64,000 nt of DNA from DALYLB01 sp964468345 (GTDB lineage: Bacteria > Acidobacteriota > Blastocatellia > RBC074): NCBI GenBank assembly GCA_964468345.1, contig CAYXVZ010000021.1, forward strand, positions 1 to 64,000, read 5' to 3'. Position 1 is the first letter of the stretch. Every line of letters begins with the position of its first letter. Shown here piece after piece: positions 53,446 to 63,066 of the stretch. The notes beneath the pieces are model-generated. The model worked only from the letters and a program-made list of their open reading frames with translations. It was not told the origin of the DNA and searched no databases. The position numbers and the translations under genes are program-made.

Positions 53446-56400
53446 ATGCACACAGCACGGAAGACCCCAACCATCCGTCTATTCACAGAAACTATTTTGC
53501 AATTGCTGCTTGCGCTTATATGCGTGATCCCAATGACATCGACGCTCCGGGCCCAATCGATTGCCGGCGGCGGAACGATTCAGGGAACGGTGAAAGACAC
53601 GACCGAGGCCATTATTCCCGGCGCCAAGGTTATCATTCGCCACATCGAATCGGGGCGCGTGATCAACACGACGTCCAATAGCGAAGGCTTTTTCGTGACT
53701 CCGCCGATTAACATCGGCAAATATCGCGTGCGCGTCGAAACGCCCAATATGAAAGCATGGGAGGGCGAATTGCTGGTCGAGACCGCGCGCATTACCGAGA
53801 TCAATCCGGTATTGAGCCTCGGGCAGATCACGGAAACGGTCGTGATCGAGGGCAACGTGCAACCGCTGGTGACGACGACCGATCCGACCGACGGCAGCAC
53901 GCTCGACAGCTTGCGCATCAAGGAACTGCCGATCAACGGGCGAAATATCAATACCTTGCTCGAAGACGTCGTGCCCGGCGTGGAGGCGATCAATGACGTC
54001 AACGGCGGCGTGCGGGTCGCCGGCCTGATGGTGTATTCGACCGATTATGTGCAGGACGGAGCTGCTTCGAACAATCGCGAATTCGGCGGCTCCGGCATCA
54101 TTCAGGGGCTGGAATCCATCGCCGAGGTTCGCGTCGAAACCAGCACGTCCTCGGCGCGATTCAACCGGCCGACGTCGGTCGTCGTGACGACCAAGGGCGG
54201 CAGCAATACGCTGCGATTCACGGCCTTTGAAACGCACCGCAACAACGGATTCGGCGTTGCGCGTGCGCGGCAGGATGTGCTCTTTACGGGGCAGGATTAC
54301 AAAGTGCCGACGCTGCTGCGCAATGAATATGGCTTTTCGGTCGGCGGGCCGGTCTATCTGCCCACGCTGGGCTTGGGAAGTTCGAAACTTTATAACGGCA
54401 AGAATCGCACCTTCTTCTTCTTCTCGCGGGAGAGCCTGCGATTGAAACAGGGCATCACGAGGGAGTTCGTCGCTCCGCCCGAGGAATGGCGGCGCGGTGA
54501 TTTCAGCAATCTGGTCGATAACCAGGGACGCAGGATCACGCTCTATGACCCGCTGACGACCCGCCTCGAGACGATCAACGGCCGGCAGGTTTCAGTTCGC
54601 GATCCGTTCCCGAACAATCAGATCCCGATCAATCGGATGAGCCCGCTGGCCAAGGCGATTTTCGCCATCACGCCGCTGCCGAACGATTCGGTCAATCCGC
54701 TGGTGGCGAACAATTACAAAACGGCCGTGGCCACGAACGGCCTGCCCAATCGCCACGACGACCAGACCGCGATCCGCATCGACCACCGTTTCAGCGAAAA
54801 GGACAACACCTTTTTCAAAGTCAACGGCGGCAAGATGCGCGCGAACTTTCTGGGCACGGCGGGCAATAACGGCGCGCCGACGCTCAATAACGAAGCCAAC
54901 GTGACCTATCTGCCGATGGAAGGCATCACGGGCGGCCTGAGTTGGACGCATCTGTTCTCGCAGAAATTTTTCGTCGAGACGCTGATCAACCGGCAATGGC
55001 AAAGCACGCGCACCATGACGGGACCGGAGAGCCGCGATATTTCCAGGGAATACGGCCTGCCGAATCCGCTGGGCGAAATCGGATTTCCGAACATCACCGG
55101 CAACGGTTTTATGAACCTGATCGAGGGCGACAACCGGCGCGCGCTCTACACCATCGTCAGCAATGCTGAGCAGAATTATTCGTTGATCAAGGCGCGGCAT
55201 AACATTCAATTCGGCTGGCGCTTCCGCAATGAACGGCAACATCTGCAGCCGGATCAGGGCGCCATTTCCGGATCGGCGGCCTTCAACAGCCTTGCGACGG
55301 CGCTGCACAGCCCGACGCTGGGCACGGCGACCAATCCGCAGGCCGTGCCGCAAACGGGCAATGACGCGGCCAATTTCTTTCTCGGCTATGCCGCCAGTTA
55401 CACGGTCGGTCTCAAGCGAAATTTCTTGCGGCTGAACGAACGGCAATACGGGTTCTATCTGCAGGATAGCTGGAAGGTGAGCAACCGCCTGACGCTTACG
55501 CCGGGCGTGCGCTGGGACATGTTCCCGGCCTTCAGCGAAAAGGCGAATGCGATCAATGCCTTCGACGAAAAGACCCGTTCGCTCTATTTTCCGGAGCCGA
55601 TCAATTATTACTATGAGAACGGCACGACGACGCCCCGGATCGTCTCGGCATTTCAGCAATTCGACGTGAAATTCGTCGGCGCGGAAGAGATCGGAAAATC
55701 CAAGCAGATTTTCCAGTCGAATATGTTCGAGATCGGCCCGCGCGGCGGATTCGCGTATCGGCTGTTCGATGGCAACAAACAGGCGGTGATTCGCGGCGGT
55801 TATGGGCTATACATTTCGAATACGCCGATGCGGTCGCTGCTCGCGCCGTTTTTCAACCTCCCGCCGTTCCGCGCGAATTTCAGTTACAACCCGAATTCCG
55901 CGGCGCAAAGCCCGGACGGGATCAGTAACTATCTGCTGCGCACCACGCCCACGATCATCGCGGGATCGAACAGCGCGAACGTCGTGGATGCCGTTAATCC
56001 GGTGGGCATCGCCCGCGGGCAGGCGGTGGCGGGCATGGCCGAAGAGCAGCCGAACCTGCGCATTCATGAATGGAATATGGCGATCGAAAAGCAGATCGGA
56101 AAATCGACGGTCATTCGCCTGCGCTATACCGGCAAGCATGGCATCAATGCCGACCAGCAGTTCCAGTTGAATCCGCAGGCGAACGATTACATCTGGTACG
56201 AGACGACGCGTTCGGCCACGCCCCAGGGCGCTTTCGCCAACGTCGCGCGCCGCGTCTTCGATCAGACGGCGTACACGAATATCACGATTTATCAAAAGAC
56301 CGGCTATATCAATTCGACGGCCTGGGCGCTGGAAATCGAGCGCCGGTTCACCAAAGGGCTCGGATTCCAGGCGTTTTACACGATGACGAATGCGTTGCGC

Positions 56401-57321
56401 ATGGCGGGCAACACCTTTCGCGACGACGTCGGCGCGCGGCCGGAGATCTTTCTGCCCGGCACGGTGCCGACGGATCTGAATGAACTCAATCGGCTGCTCT
56501 TTTATGACCGCGACACGGCCGTTCCCAAGCATCGCATTCGCTGGAACTGGAATTACGATCTCCCCTTCGGCCGCGGCCAGTGGCTCGGCAAGGGGGCCTC
56601 GGGCTTTCTGCAGGGCGTGATCGGCGGCTGGAAGATGTCGGGCACCGGCACCATTCTTAACACCTGGTTCGCGCAGCCGACCGGCAATTGGGGCGAGTTC
56701 GGCAAGTTCGAAACCTACGGCAAGAAATACAAGATCGTCGATTGCCGCAATACGCCCGCCACGGCAACCCAGAAATCGCAGGAACGCTGTGTCGATGGAT
56801 ACCTGTGGCATAACGGGTATATCTCGGAGCGCTTCATCAACAGCACCAATGCGGCCGGCCTGCGCAACGGCGTGTACGGCCTGCCGGCCGATTACAAGCC
56901 GGCGCAAAAGCCGATTATTCCCTGGCCCAAGGGCGGTTTGCCGACGGATCCGACGGCGGCCGATTACGACACGAACGTGGTCTACATTCCCTTGACGAGA
57001 ACGAACCCGAATGCGAACTGCGACTTGAGCAGGGGCGCTCGCGTGAACTGCCAGCGGATTGGACTCGACACCGGATTCCACCCGTGGCGAAACCAGTACT
57101 GGATGGGGCCTTTCAACTGGTCGATGGACGTCTCCCTGATGAAGTTTTTTAACATCACCGAGCGGGTCCGCCTGCGCGTCAACGTAGACACATTCAATAT
57201 CTTCAACCGGCAGGGATTCAATGCGCCGGGCGCGGACGGCATTCTCACAAAGGCCAGTTCGTATGGCGGCAGCGGATTTCGCCCGCGCCAGTTGCAAGGC
57301 ACGTTGCGATTGGAATGGTAA
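53446..57321 (+). CDS. Giant TonB-dependent receptor with carboxypeptidase-regulatory-like domain
   Basis: A 1291-residue outer-membrane receptor. A signal peptide (about 15-38) is followed by the carboxypeptidase-regulatory domain (about 43-125), the plug (ELPINGRNINTLLEDVVPG, about 165-300) and a very long barrel that ends in LRLEW, with the terminal aromatic residue. GGAGG precedes the ATG by five bases. It starts 80 bp after the sulfatase stop, so both may share a transcript and the receptor may import the sulfatase's products. It has no SusD partner, as usual outside Bacteroidota. Two hairpins, one a terminator, follow. Confidence 0.92.
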   Translation: MHTARKTPTIRLFTETILQLLLALICVIPMTSTLRAQSIAGGGTIQGTVKDTTEAIIPGAKVIIRHIESGRVINTTSNSEGFFVTPPINIGKYRVRVETPNMKAWEGELLVETARITEINPVLSLGQITETVVIEGNVQPLVTTTDPTDGSTLDSLRIKELPINGRNINTLLEDVVPGVEAINDVNGGVRVAGLMVYSTDYVQDGAASNNREFGGSGIIQGLESIAEVRVETSTSSARFNRPTSVVVTTKGGSNTLRFTAFETHRNNGFGVARARQDVLFTGQDYKVPTLLRNEYGFSVGGPVYLPTLGLGSSKLYNGKNRTFFFFSRESLRLKQGITREFVAPPEEWRRGDFSNLVDNQGRRITLYDPLTTRLETINGRQVSVRDPFPNNQIPINRMSPLAKAIFAITPLPNDSVNPLVANNYKTAVATNGLPNRHDDQTAIRIDHRFSEKDNTFFKVNGGKMRANFLGTAGNNGAPTLNNEANVTYLPMEGITGGLSWTHLFSQKFFVETLINRQWQSTRTMTGPESRDISREYGLPNPLGEIGFPNITGNGFMNLIEGDNRRALYTIVSNAEQNYSLIKARHNIQFGWRFRNERQHLQPDQGAISGSAAFNSLATALHSPTLGTATNPQAVPQTGNDAANFFLGYAASYTVGLKRNFLRLNERQYGFYLQDSWKVSNRLTLTPGVRWDMFPAFSEKANAINAFDEKTRSLYFPEPINYYYENGTTTPRIVSAFQQFDVKFVGAEEIGKSKQIFQSNMFEIGPRGGFAYRLFDGNKQAVIRGGYGLYISNTPMRSLLAPFFNLPPFRANFSYNPNSAAQSPDGISNYLLRTTPTIIAGSNSANVVDAVNPVGIARGQAVAGMAEEQPNLRIHEWNMAIEKQIGKSTVIRLRYTGKHGINADQQFQLNPQANDYIWYETTRSATPQGAFANVARRVFDQTAYTNITIYQKTGYINSTAWALEIERRFTKGLGFQAFYTMTNALRMAGNTFRDDVGARPEIFLPGTVPTDLNELNRLLFYDRDTAVPKHRIRWNWNYDLPFGRGQWLGKGASGFLQGVIGGWKMSGTGTILNTWFAQPTGNWGEFGKFETYGKKYKIVDCRNTPATATQKSQERCVDGYLWHNGYISERFINSTNAAGLRNGVYGLPADYKPAQKPIIPWPKGGLPTDPTAADYDTNVVYIPLTRTNPNANCDLSRGARVNCQRIGLDTGFHPWRNQYWMGPFNWSMDVSLMKFFNITERVRLRVNVDTFNIFNRQGFNAPGADGILTKASSYGGSGFRPRQLQGTLRLEW

Positions 57322-57335
57322 GCACCCCCCCCCCG

Positions 57336-57359
57336 GGCTCCGGACGAAATTCCGGAGCC
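57336..57359. other. 9-bp hairpin GGCTCCGGA / TCCGGAGCC after a C10 run
   Basis: A run of ten C (57325-57334) follows the receptor stop and is followed by a perfect 9-bp stem with loop CGAAAT. It has no T-tract and probably acts together with the terminator 16 bp downstream. Confidence 0.7.
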
Positions 57360-57374
57360 TCCCCGCTCGGATCT

Positions 57375-57420
57375 AGAGCGCGAATGCACGGCCCTCACGC
57401 CGGGCTTCGCGCTCTTTTTT
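57375..57420 (+). terminator. Rho-independent terminator after TonB receptor gene
   Basis: Stem AGAGCGCGAA / TTCGCGCTCT (10 bp) encloses about 21 nt that can pair further (CGGC...GCCGG) and is followed directly by TTTTT. It separates the receptor gene from the GntR regulator promoter. Confidence 0.85.
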
Positions 57421-57463
57421 CGCGCGCAAGCGCTCCAACCGAAACCTTCATGCCCTCTTCAAC

Positions 57464-57491
57464 TTGACATCTTTTCCGGATCGAGTAATAT
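57464..57491 (+). promoter_or_regulatory. Probable sigma-70-type promoter of the GntR gene
   Basis: TTGACA at 57464-57469 and TAATAT at 57486-57491 are separated by 16 bp, in an AT-rich stretch 80 bp before the GntR start. The -35 is a consensus match and the -10 matches at four positions. Confidence 0.55.
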
Positions 57492-57513
57492 CTGAGCAGC
57501 TAATATATCAGAT
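57490..57513. promoter_or_regulatory. Candidate operator ATCTGA-N12-TCAGAT
   Basis: ATCTGA (57490-57495) and TCAGAT (57508-57513) form an inverted repeat starting at the -10 box. Inside it CTAATATATCAG is a near-palindrome (10 of 12 positions). FCD-type GntR regulators bind such AT-rich palindromes and often repress themselves, so this is the best candidate site for the adjacent regulator. Confidence 0.5.
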
Positions 57514-57572
57514 GCCAAAATGTCACTGGGCGAAAGGTTTAGTGGAAAGCCGGAACCGGAGAAAGCGGACAG

Positions 57573-58262
57573 ATGAAATCGGGAAGCGAATTTATCATCA
57601 ATCGATCGACCTTGAGTGACCAGATCTACGACTTTTTAAGAGGCGAGATCGTATCGGGGCGTTATCAACCCGGGCAGCGGCTGGATCTGGGAGAGTTGGT
57701 GGCGCAGCTCAAGGTGTCGAAAATGCCGGTGAAGGAGGCGATCGGCCGGTTGGCGGCCGAGGGGTTATTGGATGTCCAGGCGCAGCGGGGAACGTTTGTC
57801 AGCCGGGTGGATGCGCGCGAGTTGAAAGAAACCTTCGAGGTGCGTTGTGCGCTGGAGATGCTCGCCGGGGAACTGGCGGTGGAGCGGGTGAAGAAGGCGG
57901 ACATCGAGAGGCTGCGCGGGCTGATCGCGGAGATGGAACAGTCGAGCGATCCGGCGAGCGTGGGGCGGCATCTGGAATTGAACTTTCAGTTTCACGCGCT
58001 GATCGTCGAGCGCTCGGAGAACCGGAAGTTGATCGAAATGTACCATCGGTTGAGCGTGCCGATTCAGGTGGCGGCCATTCATTACCGGTCGGAGAGTTGG
58101 GTGAAGCGCGTTGCGCAGGAGCAGAAAGAGCATCGCGCCGTTGTGCGCGCTTTGGAGCAAAAAGACGCTGAGGCCGTGTCGCGAGCCATCAGTGACCACA
58201 TCAAACGCGGCGGCATTTCTTTGCTGGAAGACGTCGAGCGGTCGACGAATCTGGATTCGTAA
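57573..58262 (+). CDS. GntR-family regulator, FadR/FCD type
   Basis: A 229-residue regulator. The N-terminal winged helix-turn-helix (about 10-75) contains QIYDFLRGEIVSGRYQPGQ and SKMPVKEAIGRLAAEGLL. The all-helical FCD ligand domain (about 85-215) has the Asp/His metal- and ligand-binding pattern around RCALEMLA, NFQFHALIV and EHRAVVRALEQKD. FCD members respond to sugar acids, other carboxylates or related metabolites. It lies between two giant TonB receptors, with a candidate operator in its own promoter, so it likely controls the receptor and sulfatase cluster in response to a breakdown product. Confidence 0.92.
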   Translation: MKSGSEFIINRSTLSDQIYDFLRGEIVSGRYQPGQRLDLGELVAQLKVSKMPVKEAIGRLAAEGLLDVQAQRGTFVSRVDARELKETFEVRCALEMLAGELAVERVKKADIERLRGLIAEMEQSSDPASVGRHLELNFQFHALIVERSENRKLIEMYHRLSVPIQVAAIHYRSESWVKRVAQEQKEHRAVVRALEQKDAEAVSRAISDHIKRGGISLLEDVERSTNLDS

Positions 58263-58377
58263 TCACCAATCAACACATCAATCGAGTGCGACGTTCAGTT
58301 CGGGCCGGGGTGGACTTTGGCGAGTATCGCCCGGTCCCGAAACTGAGCGCCCGTGCTGTTTCCAATGGAGACGCAAG

Positions 58378-61300
58378 ATGAAGCAGACCCATCCCGGAGT
58401 CCATCGGGCACGAAGGGCAGTAAAGATTGTTGCCCTGTTCTTGTCAATACTGCTGGTGCCCGTTTCGGCATTGGCCCAGCGCGGGCGCGGCACGGTGCTC
58501 GGAATCGTTACGGATCAGAGCGGCGCGGTCGTCCCGAGCGCTGCCGTGACCATCGTCAATACGGAGACGAACGTGACGACGACGGTTCTGACCAATAATG
58601 ACGGGTATTACTCCGCGCCGAACCTGGCGGTCGGTCCCTATTCGGTCAGCGCCGCCCGCGATGGATTCAAAAAGGCGCTGCGAACGGGATTGACGCTGGA
58701 GGTGGATCAGAAGGCCGAGATCAACCTGGTTCTCGAGGCCGGCGCGGTCAGCGAAACGATCGAGGTCAGCAGCCAGGCTTCGCTGGTGGACACGACGACG
58801 GCAACCTTCGGCAAGGTGATCGAAAATCGCCGGGTGCAGGATTTGCCCGTGAATGGACGCAACGCGCTCAGCCTGGTGTTGCTTGCGCCCGCCGTGCAGT
58901 CGGGCGTGGGACCGACGGCCAGTGGCTTTGCCGATCGCGGCACCCAGGTTTCGATGATCCGCATCAACGGCAGCCCGTTTGCGACGAACAATCTGGTCGT
59001 CGACGGATTGAGCAGCGTCAATGCCTATCTGCCCGATGTGAATATCAATCCGAACGTGGACTCAGTGCAGGAATTCAAAGTCCAGACCAACACGATGTCG
59101 GCGGAATACGGCTTCACGCTGGGCGGCGTGGTGAATCTCGTGACCAAATCGGGAACGAATCAATATCACGGGACGCTCTATGAATTCTTTCGCAACAATT
59201 CGCTCGACGCTAATTCGTGGACGAACAATCGCGCGAATCGCCCGCGCCAGCCGTTGCGCTATAACCAGTATGGCGGTTCGATCGGCGGACCGGTCCGGTT
59301 GCCGAAAAAAATCTTCGGCCCGCTGGGCGGCTTCGATGGGCGCGACCGGACGTTCTTCTTCTATAACTATGAAGGCTATCAATTTGTAACGAACGCCTCG
59401 GGCTTTTATACGATGCCGACCGAGGCCTTTCGGAACGGCGATTTTTCAAAACTGGCGGATGCCACCGGCAGACCGATCATTCTTTATGATCCGGCCACGA
59501 CGCGCCCGAATCCGAACGGGCAGGGCTTTTTGCGCGATCCTTTCCCCGGCAACATCATTCCCGCGAATCGCATCGATCCGGTCGCCAAAAACATCCTGCG
59601 GTTTTATCCTCTGCCCAACCGCCCGGCGGATAATGCGTTCACGAATCTCAATAACTATTTCGGCGCGGTCAGCAACAAGCGCAATCTGAATCAGCATACA
59701 TCGCGATTCGATCATCGCTTCTCCGAACGGAATAATTTCTCTGCGCGCTATACCTTTTATCGTCAGTTCACCGATAACGGAACGGCCAATCTTTACCCGG
59801 ATCCTGTCGTTCGTCAGCGAAATGATCCTTTCCGCGGACACAATGTCGTGCTGACGGACCTGCACAACTTCACGCCGAATCTGATTCACGAATTCCGCAT
59901 TGGCGTGGCGCGGCAGATCTTCGATTTTGCGGTGGCGAGTGCGGGCGGCAACTGGCCGCAGCAACTGGGCCTGCCCGCGATTGTGCCGCCGGACGTGTTT
60001 CCCGCGATCAACAATGGCTTGCCCGGATTCAACACCGGCACGGTGGGCAAGCGCGGCGGCGCGGTCTGGCAGTTATTCGATTCATTGACGTGGCTTCGCG
60101 GCAATCACACGCTGAAGTTTGGCACGGAACTGCGATTGACCCAGGCGAACAATCTGCAGAAAAGCGCGCCGTCGGGTTCCTTCGGTTTTCCGACGACACT
60201 GACCGACAACGCCGCTCCGATAGCGGCCAACCGCATCAACACCGGCAATACCTTTGCGACCTTCCTGCTCGGCGCGGTCGGCAGCGCTTCGGTGACGACG
60301 CATCTGGGGGAATCGCAGGTCGGCAAGGCCTATGGCTTTTATGTGAATGACGAATGGAAGATTCGCCGCCGCCTCTCGATCAATATGGGCTTGCGCTACG
60401 ATTATCAGCAACAACCCTATGAACGCCGCTGCGGGACATCGTCTTTCAATCTCAATGCGACGAATCCCGCCAATGGCCTTCCCGGTCGTACGGAATATGC
60501 CTGCCTCGATTATGGCCGGGCCTTTTCCAAAGACGATCCGAACGATTTCGCGCCGCGCGTCGGGTTTTCATGGGATCTGTTCGGCAACCAGCGAACCGTG
60601 CTGCGCGGCGGCTATGGCATTTTCATGTCGGCGTTGTTCTCGTACTGGTCCAGCAATTATGACGGAACGAATGGATTTGCCAGCACTTCGACGGCCTACA
60701 ATCCGTTGGGCGGCAACAATCTGTTGACGGCCTTTCAACTCAAGGACGGCTTCCCGACCGTGCCGAACCAGCCGCAGGGCGCGCTGCTTGGGCCCAATCT
60801 GTTCGCGACCTCGAACAACCAGTCGTTCAAGGAACCCATTTCGCGCACGCCGATGTCCCAGCAATGGAATTTCTCGGTGCAGCAGCAAATGCCCGCGGGC
60901 TTCCTGGTCGAAATCGCCTATTCAGCCAATCGCGGCACGCATTTGCTCTCGGGCGATTACGATTTGAATCAGGCCGATCCCGCAAAGATCCGCGAATTCG
61001 GCCTGGCGGGCCGGCTGACGAACAATGTCGCAAATCCGTTTGCGGGCAAGGTGCCGGGGCAGTTCGGCGGGGCGACGATCACCCAGGCGCAGGCGCTGCG
61101 TCCCTATCCATACCTCGGCGGCATCGGCGTTCGCGCGCCGCATCAGGGCAATTCGAATTATCATTCGCTGCTGTTCTCGGCCGAGAAGCGCTTTTCGAAG
61201 GGGCTCGCGATTTTGACCTCCTATACCTTCGCCAAGCTGATCAGCGATTCGATCTTCAATGGATTGAATTTCATCGGCACGGAAGGCGGCAATGAATACG

Positions 61301-61923
61301 GCTATCAGAATGGCCTGTACAATCGTCGCGCCGAGCGGGCCGAAGATCCTTCGAATGTCCCGCACCGCCTGGTCGTCAGCGGGCTGTATGAACTGCCGGT
61401 CGGCAAAGGCCGTCGATTCGACTTCAACAACGCCGTTGCGAATAACATCCTGGGCGGTTGGCAACTCAATACGATCACGACGATTGTCGCCGGGACGCCG
61501 CTGGTCGTGCGCGGCGCGAACAACGGTCTTGCGAATCGGCCTGATTGGGTGGGCAGTTTGGAACTGCCGAGCGGTTTTGTCGACGCCAATCCGCAGCGCG
61601 GCGTGCAGTGGTTCAATCCGGCGGCCTTCGTCAATCCGGCGTTGTATGTCTTCGGCAACACGCCGCGCGCCATCAGCCAGTTTCGCAACCCGGGTGCGGT
61701 GATCATCGACCTGTCGGTCTTCAAGAACTTCACGATCACCGAAAAGCTTCGGCTGCAATTTCGCGCCGAGGCCTTCAATGCGCCGAACCACGTCAACCTG
61801 GGCGCGCCGAACGGTTCCTTCGGCGCGGGGCCGAACGGACAGAACAACAACGACGCCTTCGGCCGCATCACCGGCGCGCGCGATCCGCGCCTGATGCAGC
61901 TCGGATTGAAGCTGATCTTTTAA
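58378..61923 (+). CDS. TonB-dependent receptor with carboxypeptidase-regulatory-like domain
   Basis: An 1181-residue outer-membrane receptor: signal peptide (about 14-33), carboxypeptidase-regulatory domain (about 36-120), plug (DLPVNGRNALSLVLLAPAV, about 155-270) and a long barrel ending in LGLKLIF. The start MKQTHPG has GGAG eight bases upstream; a longer frame overlaps the GntR gene in another reading frame and is not used. Together with the receptor at 53446 it flanks the regulator, suggesting two receptors for related ligands. REP-like hairpins follow. Confidence 0.92.
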   Translation: MKQTHPGVHRARRAVKIVALFLSILLVPVSALAQRGRGTVLGIVTDQSGAVVPSAAVTIVNTETNVTTTVLTNNDGYYSAPNLAVGPYSVSAARDGFKKALRTGLTLEVDQKAEINLVLEAGAVSETIEVSSQASLVDTTTATFGKVIENRRVQDLPVNGRNALSLVLLAPAVQSGVGPTASGFADRGTQVSMIRINGSPFATNNLVVDGLSSVNAYLPDVNINPNVDSVQEFKVQTNTMSAEYGFTLGGVVNLVTKSGTNQYHGTLYEFFRNNSLDANSWTNNRANRPRQPLRYNQYGGSIGGPVRLPKKIFGPLGGFDGRDRTFFFYNYEGYQFVTNASGFYTMPTEAFRNGDFSKLADATGRPIILYDPATTRPNPNGQGFLRDPFPGNIIPANRIDPVAKNILRFYPLPNRPADNAFTNLNNYFGAVSNKRNLNQHTSRFDHRFSERNNFSARYTFYRQFTDNGTANLYPDPVVRQRNDPFRGHNVVLTDLHNFTPNLIHEFRIGVARQIFDFAVASAGGNWPQQLGLPAIVPPDVFPAINNGLPGFNTGTVGKRGGAVWQLFDSLTWLRGNHTLKFGTELRLTQANNLQKSAPSGSFGFPTTLTDNAAPIAANRINTGNTFATFLLGAVGSASVTTHLGESQVGKAYGFYVNDEWKIRRRLSINMGLRYDYQQQPYERRCGTSSFNLNATNPANGLPGRTEYACLDYGRAFSKDDPNDFAPRVGFSWDLFGNQRTVLRGGYGIFMSALFSYWSSNYDGTNGFASTSTAYNPLGGNNLLTAFQLKDGFPTVPNQPQGALLGPNLFATSNNQSFKEPISRTPMSQQWNFSVQQQMPAGFLVEIAYSANRGTHLLSGDYDLNQADPAKIREFGLAGRLTNNVANPFAGKVPGQFGGATITQAQALRPYPYLGGIGVRAPHQGNSNYHSLLFSAEKRFSKGLAILTSYTFAKLISDSIFNGLNFIGTEGGNEYGYQNGLYNRRAERAEDPSNVPHRLVVSGLYELPVGKGRRFDFNNAVANNILGGWQLNTITTIVAGTPLVVRGANNGLANRPDWVGSLELPSGFVDANPQRGVQWFNPAAFVNPALYVFGNTPRAISQFRNPGAVIIDLSVFKNFTITEKLRLQFRAEAFNAPNHVNLGAPNGSFGAGPNGQNNNDAFGRITGARDPRLMQLGLKLIF

Positions 61924-61937
61924 CGTCCGCCCCGCGC

Positions 61938-62083
61938 TTCCAGCCCGGCGCTGGAAGCGCCGGGCTGGAAGCCCTGCGGGAAAGCCCCGTGAAACGGGGC
62001 TTTCGGATTCCTTGACGAGTCCGCCCCGCGCTGGAAGCGCCGGGCGGGGAGCCCTGCGGGAAAGCCCCGTGAAACGGGGCTGA
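61938..62083. repeat. REP-like hairpin pair, duplicated with an 80-bp period
   Basis: TTCCAGCCCGGCGCT-GGA-AGCGCCGGGCTGGAA (15-bp perfect arms, 61938-61970) is followed by GAAAGCCCCGT-GAA-ACGGGGCTTTC (11-bp arms, 61980-62004). The second hairpin with its leader GCCCTGCGGG recurs identically over 31 nt at 62051-62081, after a shortened first hairpin. The layout resembles BIME clusters and lies in the 294-bp gap before apbE; no gene is visible there. Confidence 0.9.
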
Positions 62084-62217
62084 GCTCGCTGAGAACGGGA
62101 GATTCAGAAAAAAAGATCGTGTTGGCTTGAGCTTCTTTCCAGCGCGGTGTAGAACCGCATCCGAACAATTCACGAAAAACTTTATTCATCCGTCCGTGAA
62201 GGCCGATTGCGATTGGA

Positions 62218-63066
62218 ATGGTAACCAAATCTCCGGCTCCGGTGGAGGCGCCGGGGCCCTTTCTTTTCGAAGGCAGGCGCGAGTGCGAAGCGATGGGGGC
62301 GCGCTTTGCCATGCATTTGCTTGGCGACGATCCGGACCATCTGGCGGCGGTTGCCCAGGCGGTTTGTGAAGAGGTTCAGCGATTGGATCGCGTGCTCTCA
62401 CGATTCGTGCCGGGGAGCGAAATTGCGCGCATCAATCGGAATCGCGTCGCCCGCGTCGATCGTGAGGTCTTTGCCTTGCTTTCGCGATGCGAGCAGGCGA
62501 GGGAAAGAACGGCAGGCGCATTCGATGTGTGCGCCGCAACGGGCGGGGCGGGGATCGAACTCGATGCCCAAGTTTGCGGTGTGCGATTGCTTCGCCCGGA
62601 GGTCGAGGTCGATCTCGGCGCCATCGGCAAAGGCTATGCGCTCGATCGCGGAGCCGAACTCCTGCATCGGTTCGGCGTGCAATGCGCGCTGTTGCAGGCG
62701 GGCACGAGTTCGATTTTGGCCGTCGGAGACCGGCCCTGGCCGATCGACCTTCGCCATCCGCTGCGGCCCGAAGTCATCGTCGATCGAATCGAATTGCGCA
62801 ATTGTGGGTTTTCCTGTTCCGCCGCGCGGCACCCGGGGCAGCAACTTTCGGATCTGATCGATCCACGGACCGGGGACGCTGTGCAGGGAAATGACGCCTG
62901 CATCGTGCTCGCCGAAACGGCCGCGGATGCGGAGATTTATTCGACGGCGTTGCTCGCGATGGGAGGCAAGTCCGTCACGACGTACTTTTCCGCCACGGTT
63001 CGATGGATCGATGGGGATTCATCCGAAAAGAGTAGACCAGCTTCATGCACAAAACATTCGCAATAA
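62218..63066 (+). CDS. apbE: FAD:protein FMN transferase (ApbE family)
   Basis: A 282-residue ApbE-family enzyme, which attaches FMN to a Thr or Ser of target proteins using FAD. Family motifs are present: DLGAIGKGYALD near residue 137, AGTSSILAVG near 162, DLIDPRTG near 214 and DAEIYSTALLAMG near 238. Most ApbE proteins are exported lipoproteins, but no signal peptide is visible here, so this one may act in the cytosol. The ATG follows a weak GGAA site. Its last 22 bases overlap the start of the sialidase-like gene. No obvious FMN-acceptor protein is in the window. Confidence 0.88.
   Translation: MVTKSPAPVEAPGPFLFEGRRECEAMGARFAMHLLGDDPDHLAAVAQAVCEEVQRLDRVLSRFVPGSEIARINRNRVARVDREVFALLSRCEQARERTAGAFDVCAATGGAGIELDAQVCGVRLLRPEVEVDLGAIGKGYALDRGAELLHRFGVQCALLQAGTSSILAVGDRPWPIDLRHPLRPEVIVDRIELRNCGFSCSAARHPGQQLSDLIDPRTGDAVQGNDACIVLAETAADAEIYSTALLAMGGKSVTTYFSATVRWIDGDSSEKSRPASCTKHSQ

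Noticed and set aside
57325..57334. Phase-variable homopolymer affecting a gene
   Set aside because: The C10 run is after the receptor stop codon and not in a coding or promoter position, so slippage would not change a protein.
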